DNA of 64,000 nt from Serratia marcescens (GTDB taxonomy: Bacteria > Pseudomonadota > Gammaproteobacteria > Enterobacterales > Enterobacteriaceae), in assembly GCA_015548865.1 (NCBI GenBank), contig JADMXW010000004.1, forward strand, positions 124,001 to 188,000, read 5' to 3'. Position 1 is the stretch's first letter. Each line of letters begins with the position of its first letter. Position numbers and translations under genes: made by a program. Shown piece by piece: positions 17,924 through 27,835 of this stretch. The notes beneath the pieces were generated by a model, which saw nothing but the letters and a program-made list of their open reading frames with translations, made no database searches and had not been told where the DNA came from.

Positions 17924-18892
17924 ATGCTTGCCATGAAACCTGTCTATTTGTCGGCTGTGTTTATCCTGTTGGCGGGGATGATCGTTGCCAGCCTGTTTGT
18001 TGGTGCGGGTCAGGTGACCTTTGATGCCGTGTGGCGCGATCCTATCATGCGCGATATCTTCTTGATCAGCCGCGTTCCGCGCACGCTGGCGCTGTTGCTC
18101 GCGGGCAGTGCCATGAGCGTGGCGGGCTTGATCATGCAGTTGTTGACGCAGAATCGCTTTGTTGAACCGTCGCTGGCAGGCACCACGCAGTCGGCAAGCC
18201 TTGGGTTGCTGGTGGTGATGGTGTTAATGCCATCAGCCTCCCTGCTGGTGAAAATGACTGTAGCCAGCCTGTTTGCTATGGCAGGCACGGTGCTGTTTAT
18301 GCTGTTATTGCGCCGCATTGTGCTGAAATCGGCACTGGTGGTGCCGCTGGTGGGCATTATGCTGGGCGCAGTGATCGGCGCTATCACCACTTTTGCTGCG
18401 ATGCATTTTGATTTGTTGCAGTCATTGAGCGGCTGGGAGTCTGGTGATTTTTCCGGCGTGCTGCGTGGACGCTATGAGCTATTGTGGCTGGTGGGCATTC
18501 TCACTCTGATTGCGTGCTGGACGGCGGATCGTTTTACCGTGGCAGGGATGGGGCGCGAGTTCTCTGTCAATGTGGGGCTAAACTATCGTCAGGTCATGTT
18601 GCTGGGGCTGGCTATTATTGCAATTATCAGTGGCGTGGTGATGGTCGTGGTGGGGACGCTGCCTTTCCTCGGTCTGATAGTGCCTAACCTTATCAGTATG
18701 CTGCTCGGTGATAATGTGCGTAAAACCATTCCTTGGGTTTGCCTACTTGGCGGTGGATTGGTGTTGCTGTGTGATGTCATTGGGCGGGTGATTCGTTACC
18801 CGTTTGAGATCCCAGTGAGTGTCATTCTAGGTGTCATTGGTGCGGTGGTGTTCCTTATTTTGTTGTTGGGGCAAAAACGCCATGTCAGTTAA
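17924..18892 (+). CDS. Siderophore ABC transporter, FecCD-type permease 1
   Basis: A 322-aa polytopic inner-membrane permease (8-10 helices) of the FecCD/BtuC family. Family motifs are RVPRTLALLLAGSAMSVAGLIMQ near residues 45-65, the SLAGTTQSASLG segment, and the C-terminal GTLPFLGLIVPNLISMLLGDN followed by the coupling region. It resembles FatD/CeuB/YclN. The start could be the ATG at 17924 or the one at 17933. The gene is 12 bp after the binding protein and overlaps the next permease by 11 bp, so the four genes are probably one transcript. Confidence 0.92.
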   Translation: MLAMKPVYLSAVFILLAGMIVASLFVGAGQVTFDAVWRDPIMRDIFLISRVPRTLALLLAGSAMSVAGLIMQLLTQNRFVEPSLAGTTQSASLGLLVVMVLMPSASLLVKMTVASLFAMAGTVLFMLLLRRIVLKSALVVPLVGIMLGAVIGAITTFAAMHFDLLQSLSGWESGDFSGVLRGRYELLWLVGILTLIACWTADRFTVAGMGREFSVNVGLNYRQVMLLGLAIIAIISGVVMVVVGTLPFLGLIVPNLISMLLGDNVRKTIPWVCLLGGGLVLLCDVIGRVIRYPFEIPVSVILGVIGAVVFLILLLGQKRHVS

Positions 18893-19886
18893 TGAGGTTA
18901 AGATATCCAGAAGTGATGCTGGACTGATGGCTGCCGTTCGCTCACCCGTAAGACGATTGTGGCTGTTGAGTGCATTAGCGCTGATGGTGATCGTTATTTT
19001 CATGACCATCAAGCTTGGCAGCAATTTGCAGTACATTCTGGTTCATCGTGGCCTGACGTTAGCTACCATGCTGTTGGTGGCGTTCGCTGCCAGTACCTCA
19101 ACGTTGCTATTTCAAACGGTGACCAATAACCGCATTCTTACGCCGTCCATCATGGGATTTGAGAATCTGTTTGTGCTTATCCAAACGCTGATCATCTTTA
19201 TGTTTGGTGCAAAAGGGATTCCCTGGGTGGGCATTAGCGGCAAGTTTGTGTGTGAAGCGCTGTTGCTGGTGCTGTTCTCTGCCGTGCTTTATCGCTGGCT
19301 GTTTCTGGGAAAGCGCGACAACCTTCATCTGGTCCTGCTAGTGGGCATCATCTGCGGCACATTGTTTCGTAGCGCTTCCAGCCTGATGCAGCGTCTACTC
19401 ACGCCCACTGAATTTGCTGTATTGCAAGGGAGAATGTTTGCCACATTTACCCGTGCGGCCCCGGAGCTGATTGCATTGACCGCTTTGATTGTGATTATTG
19501 TTGCGATCGTTATCTGGCGGCGGCGTTTTGAGCTGGATGTACTGGCATTGGGACGTAACAGCGCGGTTAATCTGGGCATCAACTTCAACCGTAGCGTAAC
19601 CCTGATTCTGCTGCTGGTGTCGGTATTGGTAGCCGTTTCTACCGCGTTAGTCGGTCCGCTTACGTTTCTGGGATTTATGGTCGCCAATCTTGCTTATCTG
19701 GTAGCGGGTTCCAGCCAGCATCGTATTTTGTTACCCACCGCATTTTTGCTTGGCGTGATCTCCTTGGTGGGAGGACAACTGATATTGGAGCATCTGCTGA
19801 ATATGGCAGGAGCCCTGTCCGTCGTAATTGAATTTATCGGCGGGACACTGTTCATCTTGTTGTTATTGAAAAAGGTTGCTGTGTGA
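18882..19886 (+). CDS. Siderophore ABC transporter, FecCD-type permease 2
   Basis: The partner permease (334 aa) of FatC/CeuC/YclO type. I chose the ATG at 18882 (MSVNEVKISRSD), which overlaps the end of permease 1 by 11 bp; an earlier in-frame start inside permease 1 is less likely. It has about nine hydrophobic helices and the FecCD signatures NRILTPSIMGFENLF and VGPLTFLGFMVANLAYLVAG. It forms the transmembrane dimer with permease 1. Its stop overlaps the ATPase start by 4 bp. Confidence 0.92.
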   Translation: MSVNEVKISRSDAGLMAAVRSPVRRLWLLSALALMVIVIFMTIKLGSNLQYILVHRGLTLATMLLVAFAASTSTLLFQTVTNNRILTPSIMGFENLFVLIQTLIIFMFGAKGIPWVGISGKFVCEALLLVLFSAVLYRWLFLGKRDNLHLVLLVGIICGTLFRSASSLMQRLLTPTEFAVLQGRMFATFTRAAPELIALTALIVIIVAIVIWRRRFELDVLALGRNSAVNLGINFNRSVTLILLLVSVLVAVSTALVGPLTFLGFMVANLAYLVAGSSQHRILLPTAFLLGVISLVGGQLILEHLLNMAGALSVVIEFIGGTLFILLLLKKVAV

Positions 19887-20641
19887 TTGAGATCGAGCAT
19901 CTAACCAAAGCGTATTATGATCAAGTGGTGCTGAATGACATCACCGCCACCATTTCCCGTGGTGGCGTAACGTCAATTATTGGGCCTAACGGTGCAGGGA
20001 AATCAACGCTACTCTCTGTGATCAGTCGCTTGTTGGCGGCAGACAGTGGTCGCGTTACTGTTAATGGCATGGACATAGCCACCACGCCTGGCGAACAGAT
20101 GGCGACCTGTTTGTCCGTATTGCGCCAGGAAAACCGCTTTACCAGCCGTCTGACGGTGGAAGAGTTAGTCGGTTTTGGCCGCTACCCCTATACCAAAGGG
20201 CGTTTGAATACCGATGACCATAAACGCATTGCCGATGCGCTGGCTTTTCTCAATTTAACCGAGTTCAAAGACCGTTTTCTGGATGAACTTTCTGGAGGGC
20301 AACGCCAGCGTGCCTACGTGGCGATGGTACTGTGCCAGGATACGGAATACGTTCTGTTGGATGAACCGCTGAATAATCTGGATATGAAGCATGCGGTAGC
20401 AATGATGAAGCAAATCCGTCGGGCGGCGGATGAACTGGGCAAAACTATTGTGCTGGTGATTCACGATATCAATTTCGCTTCGGCCTATTCGGATTACATT
20501 ATTGCAATGCGCAAAGGGCAGATTGTATATAACGGCAAGCCGGATGAAGTGATGGTCTCTTCAGTGTTAGAGTCCATTTTTGATACTCAGGTAGAGATTG
20601 AGCAGGTGCGCAATCAGCGTATTGCTGTCTATTATCGTTGA
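19883..20641 (+). CDS. Siderophore ABC transporter, ATP-binding protein
   Basis: A 252-aa ABC ATPase of the FepC/FhuC/CeuD family that powers the importer. It starts with GTG (overlapping the permease stop), giving MIEIEHLTKAYYDQVVL. Walker A is GPNGAGKST (about 35-43), the Q-loop lies around VLRQEN, the signature is LSGGQRQRA, Walker B is YVLLDEPLNNLD, and the H-loop is VIHDINFA. All catalytic residues are present. It is the last gene of the cluster. The next gene, tmaR, follows after about 150 bp and is likely separate. Confidence 0.94.
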   Translation: MIEIEHLTKAYYDQVVLNDITATISRGGVTSIIGPNGAGKSTLLSVISRLLAADSGRVTVNGMDIATTPGEQMATCLSVLRQENRFTSRLTVEELVGFGRYPYTKGRLNTDDHKRIADALAFLNLTEFKDRFLDELSGGQRQRAYVAMVLCQDTEYVLLDEPLNNLDMKHAVAMMKQIRRAADELGKTIVLVIHDINFASAYSDYIIAMRKGQIVYNGKPDEVMVSSVLESIFDTQVEIEQVRNQRIAVYYR

Positions 20642-20793
20642 TATCATGACCGATTTGACCCTTTGGTTGGCGGATAAGCGCCGTAACGCAAAAACCGACT
20701 TGTCGAGCATAGTCACTCCCCTGTATCGTGGGCGGAGTGATGGTCAACGTATCGTTGGTCTCAAATTTAACTGATCCACGTAAGGGGATAACA

Positions 20794-21135
20794 ATGGATA
20801 AGGCCACCAAACCCTGTTTCCAGGATGTGCTCGAGTTTGTGCGAATTTTCCGCCGTAAAAACAAGCTGCAACGTGAAATTGTTGATAACGAAAAGAAGAT
20901 TCGTGATAACCAGAAGCGTGTATTGCTGTTGGATAACCTGAGCGAATACCTGAAACCGGGTATGAGTATTGAAGATGTACAGGGCATTATCGCTACTATG
21001 CGCGGTGATTATGAAGATCGCGTAGATGAATACATCATCAAGAACGCCGATCTGTCAAAAGAGCGTCGCGAGCTTTCGAAGAAATTGAAAGAAATGGGTG
21101 AATTGAAGTGTGCTGTACCGGGTACTGACGCGTAA
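20794..21135 (+). CDS. tmaR: PTS system regulator TmaR (YeeX, UPF0265)
   Basis: A 113-aa coiled-coil protein, close to E. coli YeeX/Tma[38 protein letters not shown] and [15 protein letters not shown]. In E. coli it sits at the cell pole and sequesters enzyme I of the phosphotransferase system when tyrosine-phosphorylated. The ATG at 20794 follows AAGGGG; an earlier in-frame GTG would add 22 unrelated residues. The C-terminal tail (CAVPGTDA) differs from E. coli. It is single and ends the his-side block of synteny. Confidence 0.95.
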   Translation: MDKATKPCFQDVLEFVRIFRRKNKLQREIVDNEKKIRDNQKRVLLLDNLSEYLKPGMSIEDVQGIIATMRGDYEDRVDEYIIKNADLSKERRELSKKLKEMGELKCAVPGTDA

Positions 21136-21229
21136 GCGTCACCCTTTTCTTACATAAGGGACATTGCTGACAAACCCTTTTCGGCATGTCCGTGTTTCCC
21201 GGCGAATCACGGCGAGGGGCCATTATGGG

Positions 21230-21316
21230 GCACATCCATGTACCCCACCCTACGGGCCAGCGCATACGCTGTTCAAATTTGCTCCAGGCAAATTTGTCGG
21301 CGGCTTACGCCGCTAC
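21230..21316. repeat. Interspersed palindromic repeat, inner fragment
   Basis: A partial copy carrying CTACGGGCCAGCGCATACG, the stem CAAATTTGctccagGCAAATTTG and a new GCGGCttacGCCGC hairpin. The TATACCC ends are missing. It lies between tmaR and its terminator. Confidence 0.65.
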
Positions 21317-21364
21317 GACCCCATCGACGCACTTCGCCTAATCACAGACTTTGTCATCAGTCTG

Positions 21365-21388
21365 AGGCCGCTTGTGCGGCCTTTTTTT
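21365..21388 (+). terminator. Intrinsic terminator downstream of tmaR
   Basis: AGGCCGC-TTGT-GCGGCCT followed by TTTTTT. It is 230 bp past tmaR, with a repeat fragment between, and is the only clear terminator before comEC. Confidence 0.85.
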
Positions 21389-21584
21389 ATGTTCCTTATC
21401 TGTCGTTCCTTTCTGGCGCGTACCTTCACTTGCAGACCATTGCGAACGTGCTCTCCCCGTCGCGTTCAGTAATGTAAATCGAGGTTATAAGGTGCGCACC
21501 ATCCTGCAACGCTGAAGTATGAAACTGTACCATCGCATTCGATCGCGTCACGCTGACTACCTCTGAACATGAAAGGATGCAGGG

Positions 21585-23864
21585 ATGGCGAGAATTTCTT
21601 TCAGCGTGGCATCCTGTGCTGTGATCGCTGGAACGCTGCCATTACTGTGGCTGACGCAGATACCACCGCGCTGGATGTCCGTCACACTCTTGATGCTGTG
21701 CGTATTGTTACTGGGGACATGTCGAGCAAGCCCGATTCGGGTGACGAGTATTGCATTTATCTGTTTGGCCTTTGCGCTCATTGATGCCAATTCACTACTG
21801 AAGACGATGTATGACATTGATGGTAAAACGTTGACTGCCGAGGTGAAGATAGTGGATATGCGCATCAGCGGTCATCAGGATCAACAGATACGGGTTCAGG
21901 TTGAAAAACTACAAGGCAAATGGGTTTTTCCTGCTTTTTACGCCACGATAGCCGTTCCGAGTGCGATGGAGGCATGGTGCGGTGGGCAACGTTGGTTGCT
22001 TCGGGCCCGCTTTCGTCCGTTACACAGCCGGTTAAATCAAGGTGGGTTCGATAGACAACGGTGGGGAATTGCCAAGCGGCAGTTGGCGTCCGCACGCGTT
22101 ATGCACGCAACACCGATTACGCTTGAGTGTAGTGCGCGTCAACGTCTGTTAACGCAAGTTGAGCAGCACGCCACCTCACTGCGCTGGCATGCCATTTTGT
22201 TGGCGTTGGTTTTTGGCGAAATGAAAACGTTAACACCAGAAACGAGCGCAGTATTACAACAGACCGGTACCATGCACTTGATGGTGATTTCCGGCTTGCA
22301 TATCGTGCTGGCGGCTATGTTTGGTTGGGGATTAGTGCGTGCACTTCAACGCATATTGCCGTTGAGTTGGATGACGCCGCATTTACCTCTGCTGGCTGGA
22401 GTAGCCTTTGCCTGGGGGTATGCGTGGTTAGCAGGTGAGAACCCACCGGCGATCCGGGCTGCACTCGCATTTAGTGTTTGGACGTTGATTCGTTGGCGTG
22501 GTGTTATCTGTACTTCCTGGCAAGTGTGGTTGTGGTGTGTCGCAATGATTTTTTTAAGTGAACCCGTGATGGTGCTCTCCAACAGCTTTTGGCTCTCTTG
22601 TGTCGCCGTCGCTGGGTTGATTTTCTGGTTTCAATGGGCGCCATTGCCCTATCAATTTCGGCAAGGGTGGCGCTGGGCATTATTGCGTGTGGCACATTTG
22701 CAGTTTGGTATTACCATTCTGCTATTACCGTTGCAATGGGGGATTTTTCAAGGGATAAGCTTGACATCGCTACCGTCCAATATCTGGGCTGTTCCCTTGG
22801 TTTCTTTTATTACAACACCGTTGGCGCTGTTAGCATTGCCGCTGGCGTTGTTCCCCACCTTAAGTTACAGCGTCTGGTGGCTAGCAGATCGATCGTTGGA
22901 TTTGGTTTTTTGGGTGCTTGAGCCGCTCAAGCACGGCTGGATAGCTATTGACGAACACTATATTGCCGGGAGTCTGATAGGGTGGTGTGGCGTAATTATC
23001 TGGCGTTTTGGCTGGTGGCGCATATATCCGGCCAGCGTGGCGGCATTAGTATTGTATCTGGTATTGCAACGTGCTTCGGCACTACGGCCTGAGTGGCGAT
23101 TGGATATGCTGGATGTCGGGCATGGGTTGGCTATCGTTATTGAGCAGGATGGACACGCTATCCTCTATGACACAGGTACCCAGTGGCTTGGGGGGGACAT
23201 GGCACAATATGAGATCCTTCCTTATTTGCGCTGGCGTGGCTTAACACCGGAAGCGGTGATTCTCAGTCACAGTCATCAGGATCATACGGGAGGTATGGCT
23301 TCTCTATTGCAAGCTTATCCGGCGCTTACGGTGTACAGCCCGTTTGTGCAGTCGGGACATCGTGCCTGCATACAAGGAGAATCCTGGCGGTGGCGTAATT
23401 TGACCTTCAGTGTATTGTGGCCGCCAAAGCGGGTAGCGCGAGCAGGAAACGATGATTCCTGTGTAGTGCGTATTGATGATGGCATACACAGTGTGCTATT
23501 GACCGGAGATATTGAAATGAAAACGGAGCGCCGTCTGGTGAGCGCTCTGCGGGAAGGTCTGTCTGCTGATTTGTTACAAATTCCTCACCACGGTAGCAAG
23601 ACCTCGTCCACGGCCCCCTTTTTACGTGCGGTGAATCCTCGATATGCATTGGCTTCCACAGGGCGCTACAACCCTTGGCGTCTGCCATCTGCTGCGGTGA
23701 TCGACCGTTATCGCAAGGGGGGACATCATTGGGCTGATACGGCGCAATCCGGTCAGATCAGTGTGCGTTTTTTCAACGAAAGCTGGCAGGTTCGACGCTA
23801 TCGTGAGCAGCTATCGCCATTTTGGTATCATCAGTGGTTTGGCGTAAAGCGTGATAGTGAGTAG
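21585..23864 (+). CDS. ycaI: ComEC/Rec2 family DNA-uptake channel protein (YcaI)
   Basis: A 759-aa inner-membrane protein matching E. coli YcaI (about 754). It has an N-terminal soluble loop domain with cysteines, then the ComEC membrane channel region with the conserved MHLMVISGLHIVL at about residue 225. A C-terminal metallo-beta-lactamase-like domain begins near LDVGHGLA and carries the metal motif SHSHQDHTGG and LQIPHHGSKTSS. In competent bacteria ComEC moves single-stranded DNA across the inner membrane; the role in enterobacteria is unclear. It directly precedes msbA, as in E. coli. A G7 run at 23190-23196 lies inside the frame. Confidence 0.93.
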   Translation: MARISFSVASCAVIAGTLPLLWLTQIPPRWMSVTLLMLCVLLLGTCRASPIRVTSIAFICLAFALIDANSLLKTMYDIDGKTLTAEVKIVDMRISGHQDQQIRVQVEKLQGKWVFPAFYATIAVPSAMEAWCGGQRWLLRARFRPLHSRLNQGGFDRQRWGIAKRQLASARVMHATPITLECSARQRLLTQVEQHATSLRWHAILLALVFGEMKTLTPETSAVLQQTGTMHLMVISGLHIVLAAMFGWGLVRALQRILPLSWMTPHLPLLAGVAFAWGYAWLAGENPPAIRAALAFSVWTLIRWRGVICTSWQVWLWCVAMIFLSEPVMVLSNSFWLSCVAVAGLIFWFQWAPLPYQFRQGWRWALLRVAHLQFGITILLLPLQWGIFQGISLTSLPSNIWAVPLVSFITTPLALLALPLALFPTLSYSVWWLADRSLDLVFWVLEPLKHGWIAIDEHYIAGSLIGWCGVIIWRFGWWRIYPASVAALVLYLVLQRASALRPEWRLDMLDVGHGLAIVIEQDGHAILYDTGTQWLGGDMAQYEILPYLRWRGLTPEAVILSHSHQDHTGGMASLLQAYPALTVYSPFVQSGHRACIQGESWRWRNLTFSVLWPPKRVARAGNDDSCVVRIDDGIHSVLLTGDIEMKTERRLVSALREGLSADLLQIPHHGSKTSSTAPFLRAVNPRYALASTGRYNPWRLPSAAVIDRYRKGGHHWADTAQSGQISVRFFNESWQVRRYREQLSPFWYHQWFGVKRDSE

Positions 23865-23901
23865 AATAAGCGGCTATTTATAAATAATTCAGGTTTATTG
23901 C

Positions 23902-25650
23902 ATGCTGAATGATAAAGACCTCTCCACTTGGCAGACCTTTCGTCGCCTGTGGCCGATGATTTCTCCCTTCAAAGCGGGTTTGGTGGCGGCAGCGGTTGCG
24001 CTTATCATCAATGCGGCTGGCGACACGCTGATGCTCTCACTACTGAAACCGTTGCTGGACGAAGGATTTGGAAAAACTGACCGCAGCATTTTGCTGTGGA
24101 TGCCACTGGTGGTGATGGGGCTGATGCTGGTGCGCGGTGTGACAGGCTATGTGTCGGCCTACTGCGTATCCTGGGTGTCGGGCAAGGTGGTAATGAATAT
24201 GCGCCGTCGCTTGTTCAGCCACATCATGGGCATGCCTGTGGGCTTTTTCGACCAGCAATCAACGGGAACGCTGCTCTCTCGCATTACCTATGATTCTGAA
24301 CAGGTGGCTTCTTCTTCTTCCGGCGCGTTAATTACGTTGGTGCGTGAAGGTGCGTCGATTATCGGCTTGTTTGTGTTGATGTTTTACTACAGTTGGCAAC
24401 TGTCGATTATTTTGATTGTGATAGCACCTATCGTCGCTATCGCAATCCGCGTGGTGTCGAAACGGTTTCGTAATATCAGCAAGAATATTCAGAACACCAT
24501 GGGGCAGGTCACAGCTAGCGCTGAGCAGATGCTCAAAGGCCATAAAGAGGTGCTGATTTTCGGTGGTCAGGAAGTGGAGGTGGCACGTTTTGATAAAGTC
24601 AGTAACCGCATTCGAACCCAGGGTATGAAAATGGTCTCGGCGTCTGCCATTTCTGACCCAATTATCCAGTTGATCGCATCTCTGGCACTGGCGTTTGTAC
24701 TTTATGCAGCGAGTTTCCCGAGTGTGATGGACACGCTGACGGCGGGTACCATCACCGTAGTGTTCTCTTCAATGATTGCTCTGATGCGTCCGCTGAAATC
24801 GCTGACGAACGTTAATGCTCAGTTCCAACGTGGGATGGCGGCTTGTCAAACGCTGTTTGCGATTCTGGATATGGAGCAGGAGAAAGATGAAGGTACTCGC
24901 GTGCTGGAAAGGGCTGAAGGTGATTTAGAGTTCCGTAATGTCTCGTTCTCCTATCCCACCAAAGAGACGTTGGCGTTGAAGAACATCAGCCTGCACATTC
25001 CTCCCGGTAAAACAATCGCGCTGGTCGGGCGCTCGGGCTCGGGTAAATCCACCATTGCCAATCTGATTACGCGTTTTTACGATATTCAATCCGGTGAGAT
25101 TCTGCTAGACGGGCATGACCTGCGCGAATATACGCTGGCCTCGCTGCGTCGTCAGGTTGCACTGGTATCGCAACATGTGCATCTGTTCAATGACACCATT
25201 GCCAACAATATTTCTTATGCTTGTGGCGATCGCTATTCGCGGGAAGAGATTGAACGTGCGGCAAAAATGGCACACGCGATGGACTTTATCAATAAAATGG
25301 ATAATGGTCTGGATACCATTATCGGAGAAAATGGCGTATTGCTTTCCGGTGGACAACGCCAGCGAATTGCCATCGCACGTGCATTGCTGCGTGATTGTCC
25401 GATTCTGGTACTGGATGAAGCAACGTCTGCACTGGACACGGAATCCGAAAGGGCGATTCAGGCTGCATTGGATGAGTTGCAAAAAGACCGTACCGCACTG
25501 GTAATTGCGCACCGGTTGTCCACGATAGAGAATGCCGATGAAATTCTGGTGGTTGAGGATGGGCAGATTATTGAGCGCGGTCCGCACGCTGAGCTGCTGG
25601 CGAAAAATGGCGCTTACGCACAGTTGCATAAAATGCAGTTTGGCGAATGA
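23902..25650 (+). CDS. msbA: Lipid A/lipopolysaccharide core flippase
   Basis: An essential ABC exporter (half transporter, functions as a homodimer) that flips core-lipid A to the periplasmic leaflet. At 582 aa it is the exact E. coli length. Six membrane helices occupy about 1-310. The ATPase domain has Walker [10 protein letters not shown] (about 378-386), Q-loop [13 protein letters not shown], signature LSGGQRQR, Walker [13 protein letters not shown] and the H-loop in IAHRLST. It overlaps lpxK by 4 bp, the conserved msbA-lpxK operon. Confidence 0.98.
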   Translation: MLNDKDLSTWQTFRRLWPMISPFKAGLVAAAVALIINAAGDTLMLSLLKPLLDEGFGKTDRSILLWMPLVVMGLMLVRGVTGYVSAYCVSWVSGKVVMNMRRRLFSHIMGMPVGFFDQQSTGTLLSRITYDSEQVASSSSGALITLVREGASIIGLFVLMFYYSWQLSIILIVIAPIVAIAIRVVSKRFRNISKNIQNTMGQVTASAEQMLKGHKEVLIFGGQEVEVARFDKVSNRIRTQGMKMVSASAISDPIIQLIASLALAFVLYAASFPSVMDTLTAGTITVVFSSMIALMRPLKSLTNVNAQFQRGMAACQTLFAILDMEQEKDEGTRVLERAEGDLEFRNVSFSYPTKETLALKNISLHIPPGKTIALVGRSGSGKSTIANLITRFYDIQSGEILLDGHDLREYTLASLRRQVALVSQHVHLFNDTIANNISYACGDRYSREEIERAAKMAHAMDFINKMDNGLDTIIGENGVLLSGGQRQRIAIARALLRDCPILVLDEATSALDTESERAIQAALDELQKDRTALVIAHRLSTIENADEILVVEDGQIIERGPHAELLAKNGAYAQLHKMQFGE

Positions 25651-26639
25651 TTGCGCGTATCTGGTCAGGTGAATCGCGGCTTTATTGGCTACTGATCCCT
25701 TTTTCATTGATCTATGGCGCGATTACAGCCGCCATTCGTTATAGCTATCGCGCCGGTTGGCGTCGAGTCTGGCGTGCTCCTGTGCCTGTAGTGGTTGTGG
25801 GAAACCTGACCGCCGGTGGAAATGGCAAAACGCCGTTGGTTATCTGGCTGGTTGAGAAACTGCAATCTCAGGGCTATCGTGTTGGGGTTGTGTCCCGTGG
25901 TTACGGCGGTAAAGCGGAGCGTTACCCACTGGTAGTGGATACGTCGGTGTCTACCGTGCAAGCGGGAGATGAACCCGTGTTGATTTACCAGCGCACGGGC
26001 GCTGCGGTGGCGGTATCTCCCTCCCGACGTGATGCTATTGAAGCGCTGCTTGCTCGCCAATCGCTCGATGTGATTGTGACTGATGATGGCTTACAACACT
26101 ATGCATTGGCTCGAGATATCGAGATCGTGGTCGTGGATGGTGAGCGTCGATTTGGCAACGGCTGGTGGCTGCCAGCTGGGCCAATGCGCGAACGGGCAGC
26201 GCGCTTGCGCAGCGTTGACGCCGTCGTGGTTAATGGCGGAAGGCCCCTGTCTGGCGAAATCACCATGCACTTGCAGCCCGGTGACGCTGTCAACTTGCTT
26301 ACAGGCAAAATCCTTCCTGTTGCGCAACTGACGGAAAGTGTTGCTATGGCCGGTATTGGTCACCCGCCCCGTTTTTTTGCCACGCTGCGAGCGCAAGGCG
26401 TTAGCGTTGTGCGTGAAGTCACGTTTGCTGATCATCAATCTTATGTGCCAGAAGCTATTCAGGCGCTGACAGAGGATAATCATCAGCCATTGCTAATGAC
26501 GGAAAAAGATGCGGTGAAGTGCAGAGGTTTTGCGCAGGCGAACTGGTGGTACTTGCCAGTAGATGCGCAACTTGCCGAGCAGGGTGCGTCGATGTTGCTG
26601 GAGAAGATAACGTCATTGTTGCCATCACCACGACCATAA
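25647..26639 (+). CDS. lpxK: Tetraacyldisaccharide 4'-kinase
   Basis: Phosphorylates the 4' position of the lipid A disaccharide at the inner membrane, the sixth step of lipid A synthesis. 330 aa versus 328 in E. coli. The N-terminal membrane-associated segment ([15 protein letters not shown]) is followed by the P-loop [15 protein letters not shown] and the DHQSY motif (about residue 260). It starts within the msbA stop region (ATGA overlap). The E. coli neighbour ycaQ is absent; ycaR follows after 44 bp. Confidence 0.97.
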   Translation: MIARIWSGESRLYWLLIPFSLIYGAITAAIRYSYRAGWRRVWRAPVPVVVVGNLTAGGNGKTPLVIWLVEKLQSQGYRVGVVSRGYGGKAERYPLVVDTSVSTVQAGDEPVLIYQRTGAAVAVSPSRRDAIEALLARQSLDVIVTDDGLQHYALARDIEIVVVDGERRFGNGWWLPAGPMRERAARLRSVDAVVVNGGRPLSGEITMHLQPGDAVNLLTGKILPVAQLTESVAMAGIGHPPRFFATLRAQGVSVVREVTFADHQSYVPEAIQALTEDNHQPLLMTEKDAVKCRGFAQANWWYLPVDAQLAEQGASMLLEKITSLLPSPRP

Positions 26640-26682
26640 CGCGGTTGCCAATTTTGTTTGTAAGCACCTTAATGGAGGATGC

Positions 26683-26865
26683 ATGGATCACCGTTTACTT
26701 GAGATCGTTGCCTGTCCGGTATGCAACGGACGGCTTTACTACAATAAAGATAAGTTGGAATTGATTTGTAAAGCGGATGCCTTGGCCTATCCGGTGCGTG
26801 ACGGCATTCCCGTGCTGCTGGAAAACGAAGCGCGCAAGATCCCTGCAGATGAGATTACACAATGA
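26683..26865 (+). CDS. ycaR: Trm112-like small protein YcaR
   Basis: A 60-aa protein of the UPF0434/Trm112 family, as long as E. coli YcaR. It begins [20 protein letters not shown], with a CPVC pair, and has the family core [16 protein letters not shown]. The second cysteine pair of zinc-binding relatives is not present. It starts after TGGAGGATGC and overlaps kdsB by 4 bp. The function is not established; linkage to kdsB is conserved. Confidence 0.95.
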   Translation: MDHRLLEIVACPVCNGRLYYNKDKLELICKADALAYPVRDGIPVLLENEARKIPADEITQ

Positions 26866-27608
26866 GTTTTACTGCAATCATACCTGCGCGCTATGCCTCT
26901 ACGCGCTTACCGGGTAAACCGTTGGCAGACATTAACGGCAAGCCCATGGTGGTCCATGTAATGGAGCGCGCCCTGGAATCAGGGGCAAGCCGCGTTATTG
27001 TGGCGACAGACCATCCTGACGTTCAGCACGCAGTGGAACTGGCTGGGGGGGAAGTGTGTCTGACCAGCCCGGATCACCATTCGGGTACCGAACGTTTGGC
27101 GGAAGTCATTGAACGTTATCAGTTCCCAGATGATGAAATCATTGTCAATGTACAAGGGGATGAACCCTTGATTCCCCCCGTCATCATTCGTCAGGTTGCG
27201 GATAATTTAGCCGTGTGTCAGGCGGGAATGGCGACATTGGCAGTGCCCATTACTACGGCAGAAGAAGCGTTTAACCCAAATGCGGTGAAAGTGGTGATGG
27301 ATGCGCAAGGTTACGCGCTTTATTTTTCCCGCGCGACCATTCCTTGGGATCGTGAGCGTTTTGCCCAAAGCAAGGAGACGATTGGCGATCATTTCTTACG
27401 CCATATCGGTATCTATGCCTATCGTGCTGGCTTTATTCGGCGTTATGTTACCTGGCAGCCCAGCAGTCTGGAACAAATCGAATTACTCGAACAACTCCGT
27501 GTTCTGTGGTACGGCGAAAAAATCCATGTTGCGGTAGCACAGGCCGTGCCCAGCGTCGGCGTGGATACACCGGAAGATTTACAGCGCGTGCGCGCTGCGA
27601 TGGTGTAA
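26862..27608 (+). CDS. kdsB: 3-deoxy-manno-octulosonate cytidylyltransferase (CMP-KDO synthetase)
   Basis: Activates KDO with CTP for lipopolysaccharide inner core synthesis. It is 248 aa, the E. coli length, and begins [21 protein letters not shown], the nucleotidyltransferase signature. [11 protein letters not shown] holds the metal-binding aspartate; [12 protein letters not shown] is also typical. It is translationally coupled to ycaR by a 4-bp overlap. A G7 run at 27045-27051 lies within the frame and evidently does not break it. A strong terminator follows. Confidence 0.98.
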   Translation: MSFTAIIPARYASTRLPGKPLADINGKPMVVHVMERALESGASRVIVATDHPDVQHAVELAGGEVCLTSPDHHSGTERLAEVIERYQFPDDEIIVNVQGDEPLIPPVIIRQVADNLAVCQAGMATLAVPITTAEEAFNPNAVKVVMDAQGYALYFSRATIPWDRERFAQSKETIGDHFLRHIGIYAYRAGFIRRYVTWQPSSLEQIELLEQLRVLWYGEKIHVAVAQAVPSVGVDTPEDLQRVRAAMV

Positions 27609-27645
27609 CGCTGTTCCACCACGGAGCTGTCATACGGTTGTACTG

Positions 27646-27672
27646 AAAACCCCGTTATTACGGGGTTTTTTT
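27646..27672 (+). terminator. Intrinsic terminator of the msbA-kdsB operon
   Basis: AAACCCCGT-TATT-ACGGGGTTT followed by TTTT, 38 bp after kdsB. Confidence 0.92.
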
Positions 27673-27835
27673 ATCTAATACAATCAATCAGACGTAATGT
27701 CGCATCTTGCTTTTCGCCAAAATAGGGATACACCGTGCCGATGGCACTTTATTTGATCTATATTGAAGAAATTGACCGCGGTCCACCGCATGATGACACG
27801 CGGGATCCTGAAGCAGGAGCGAGGTTTAGCAAAGT

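Larger units (their letters stand above)
21136..21584. other. tmaR-comEC intergenic region
   Basis: About 450 bp holding a repeat fragment and a terminator. This is where the order changes from the E. coli 44-min neighbourhood (his, sbcB, tmaR) to the 20-min neighbourhood (ycaI onward). The rest, 21389-21584, is unexplained and probably contains the comEC promoter. Confidence 0.5.

Noticed and set aside
23190-23196. G7 run inside comEC as a phase-variation site
   Set aside because: A run of the same length sits within essential kdsB (27045-27051), so G7 alone is not evidence of switching; both frames are intact.
25105-25707. A 200-codon minus-strand frame inside msbA
   Set aside because: Antisense to the conserved ATPase domain of msbA and without a known family.
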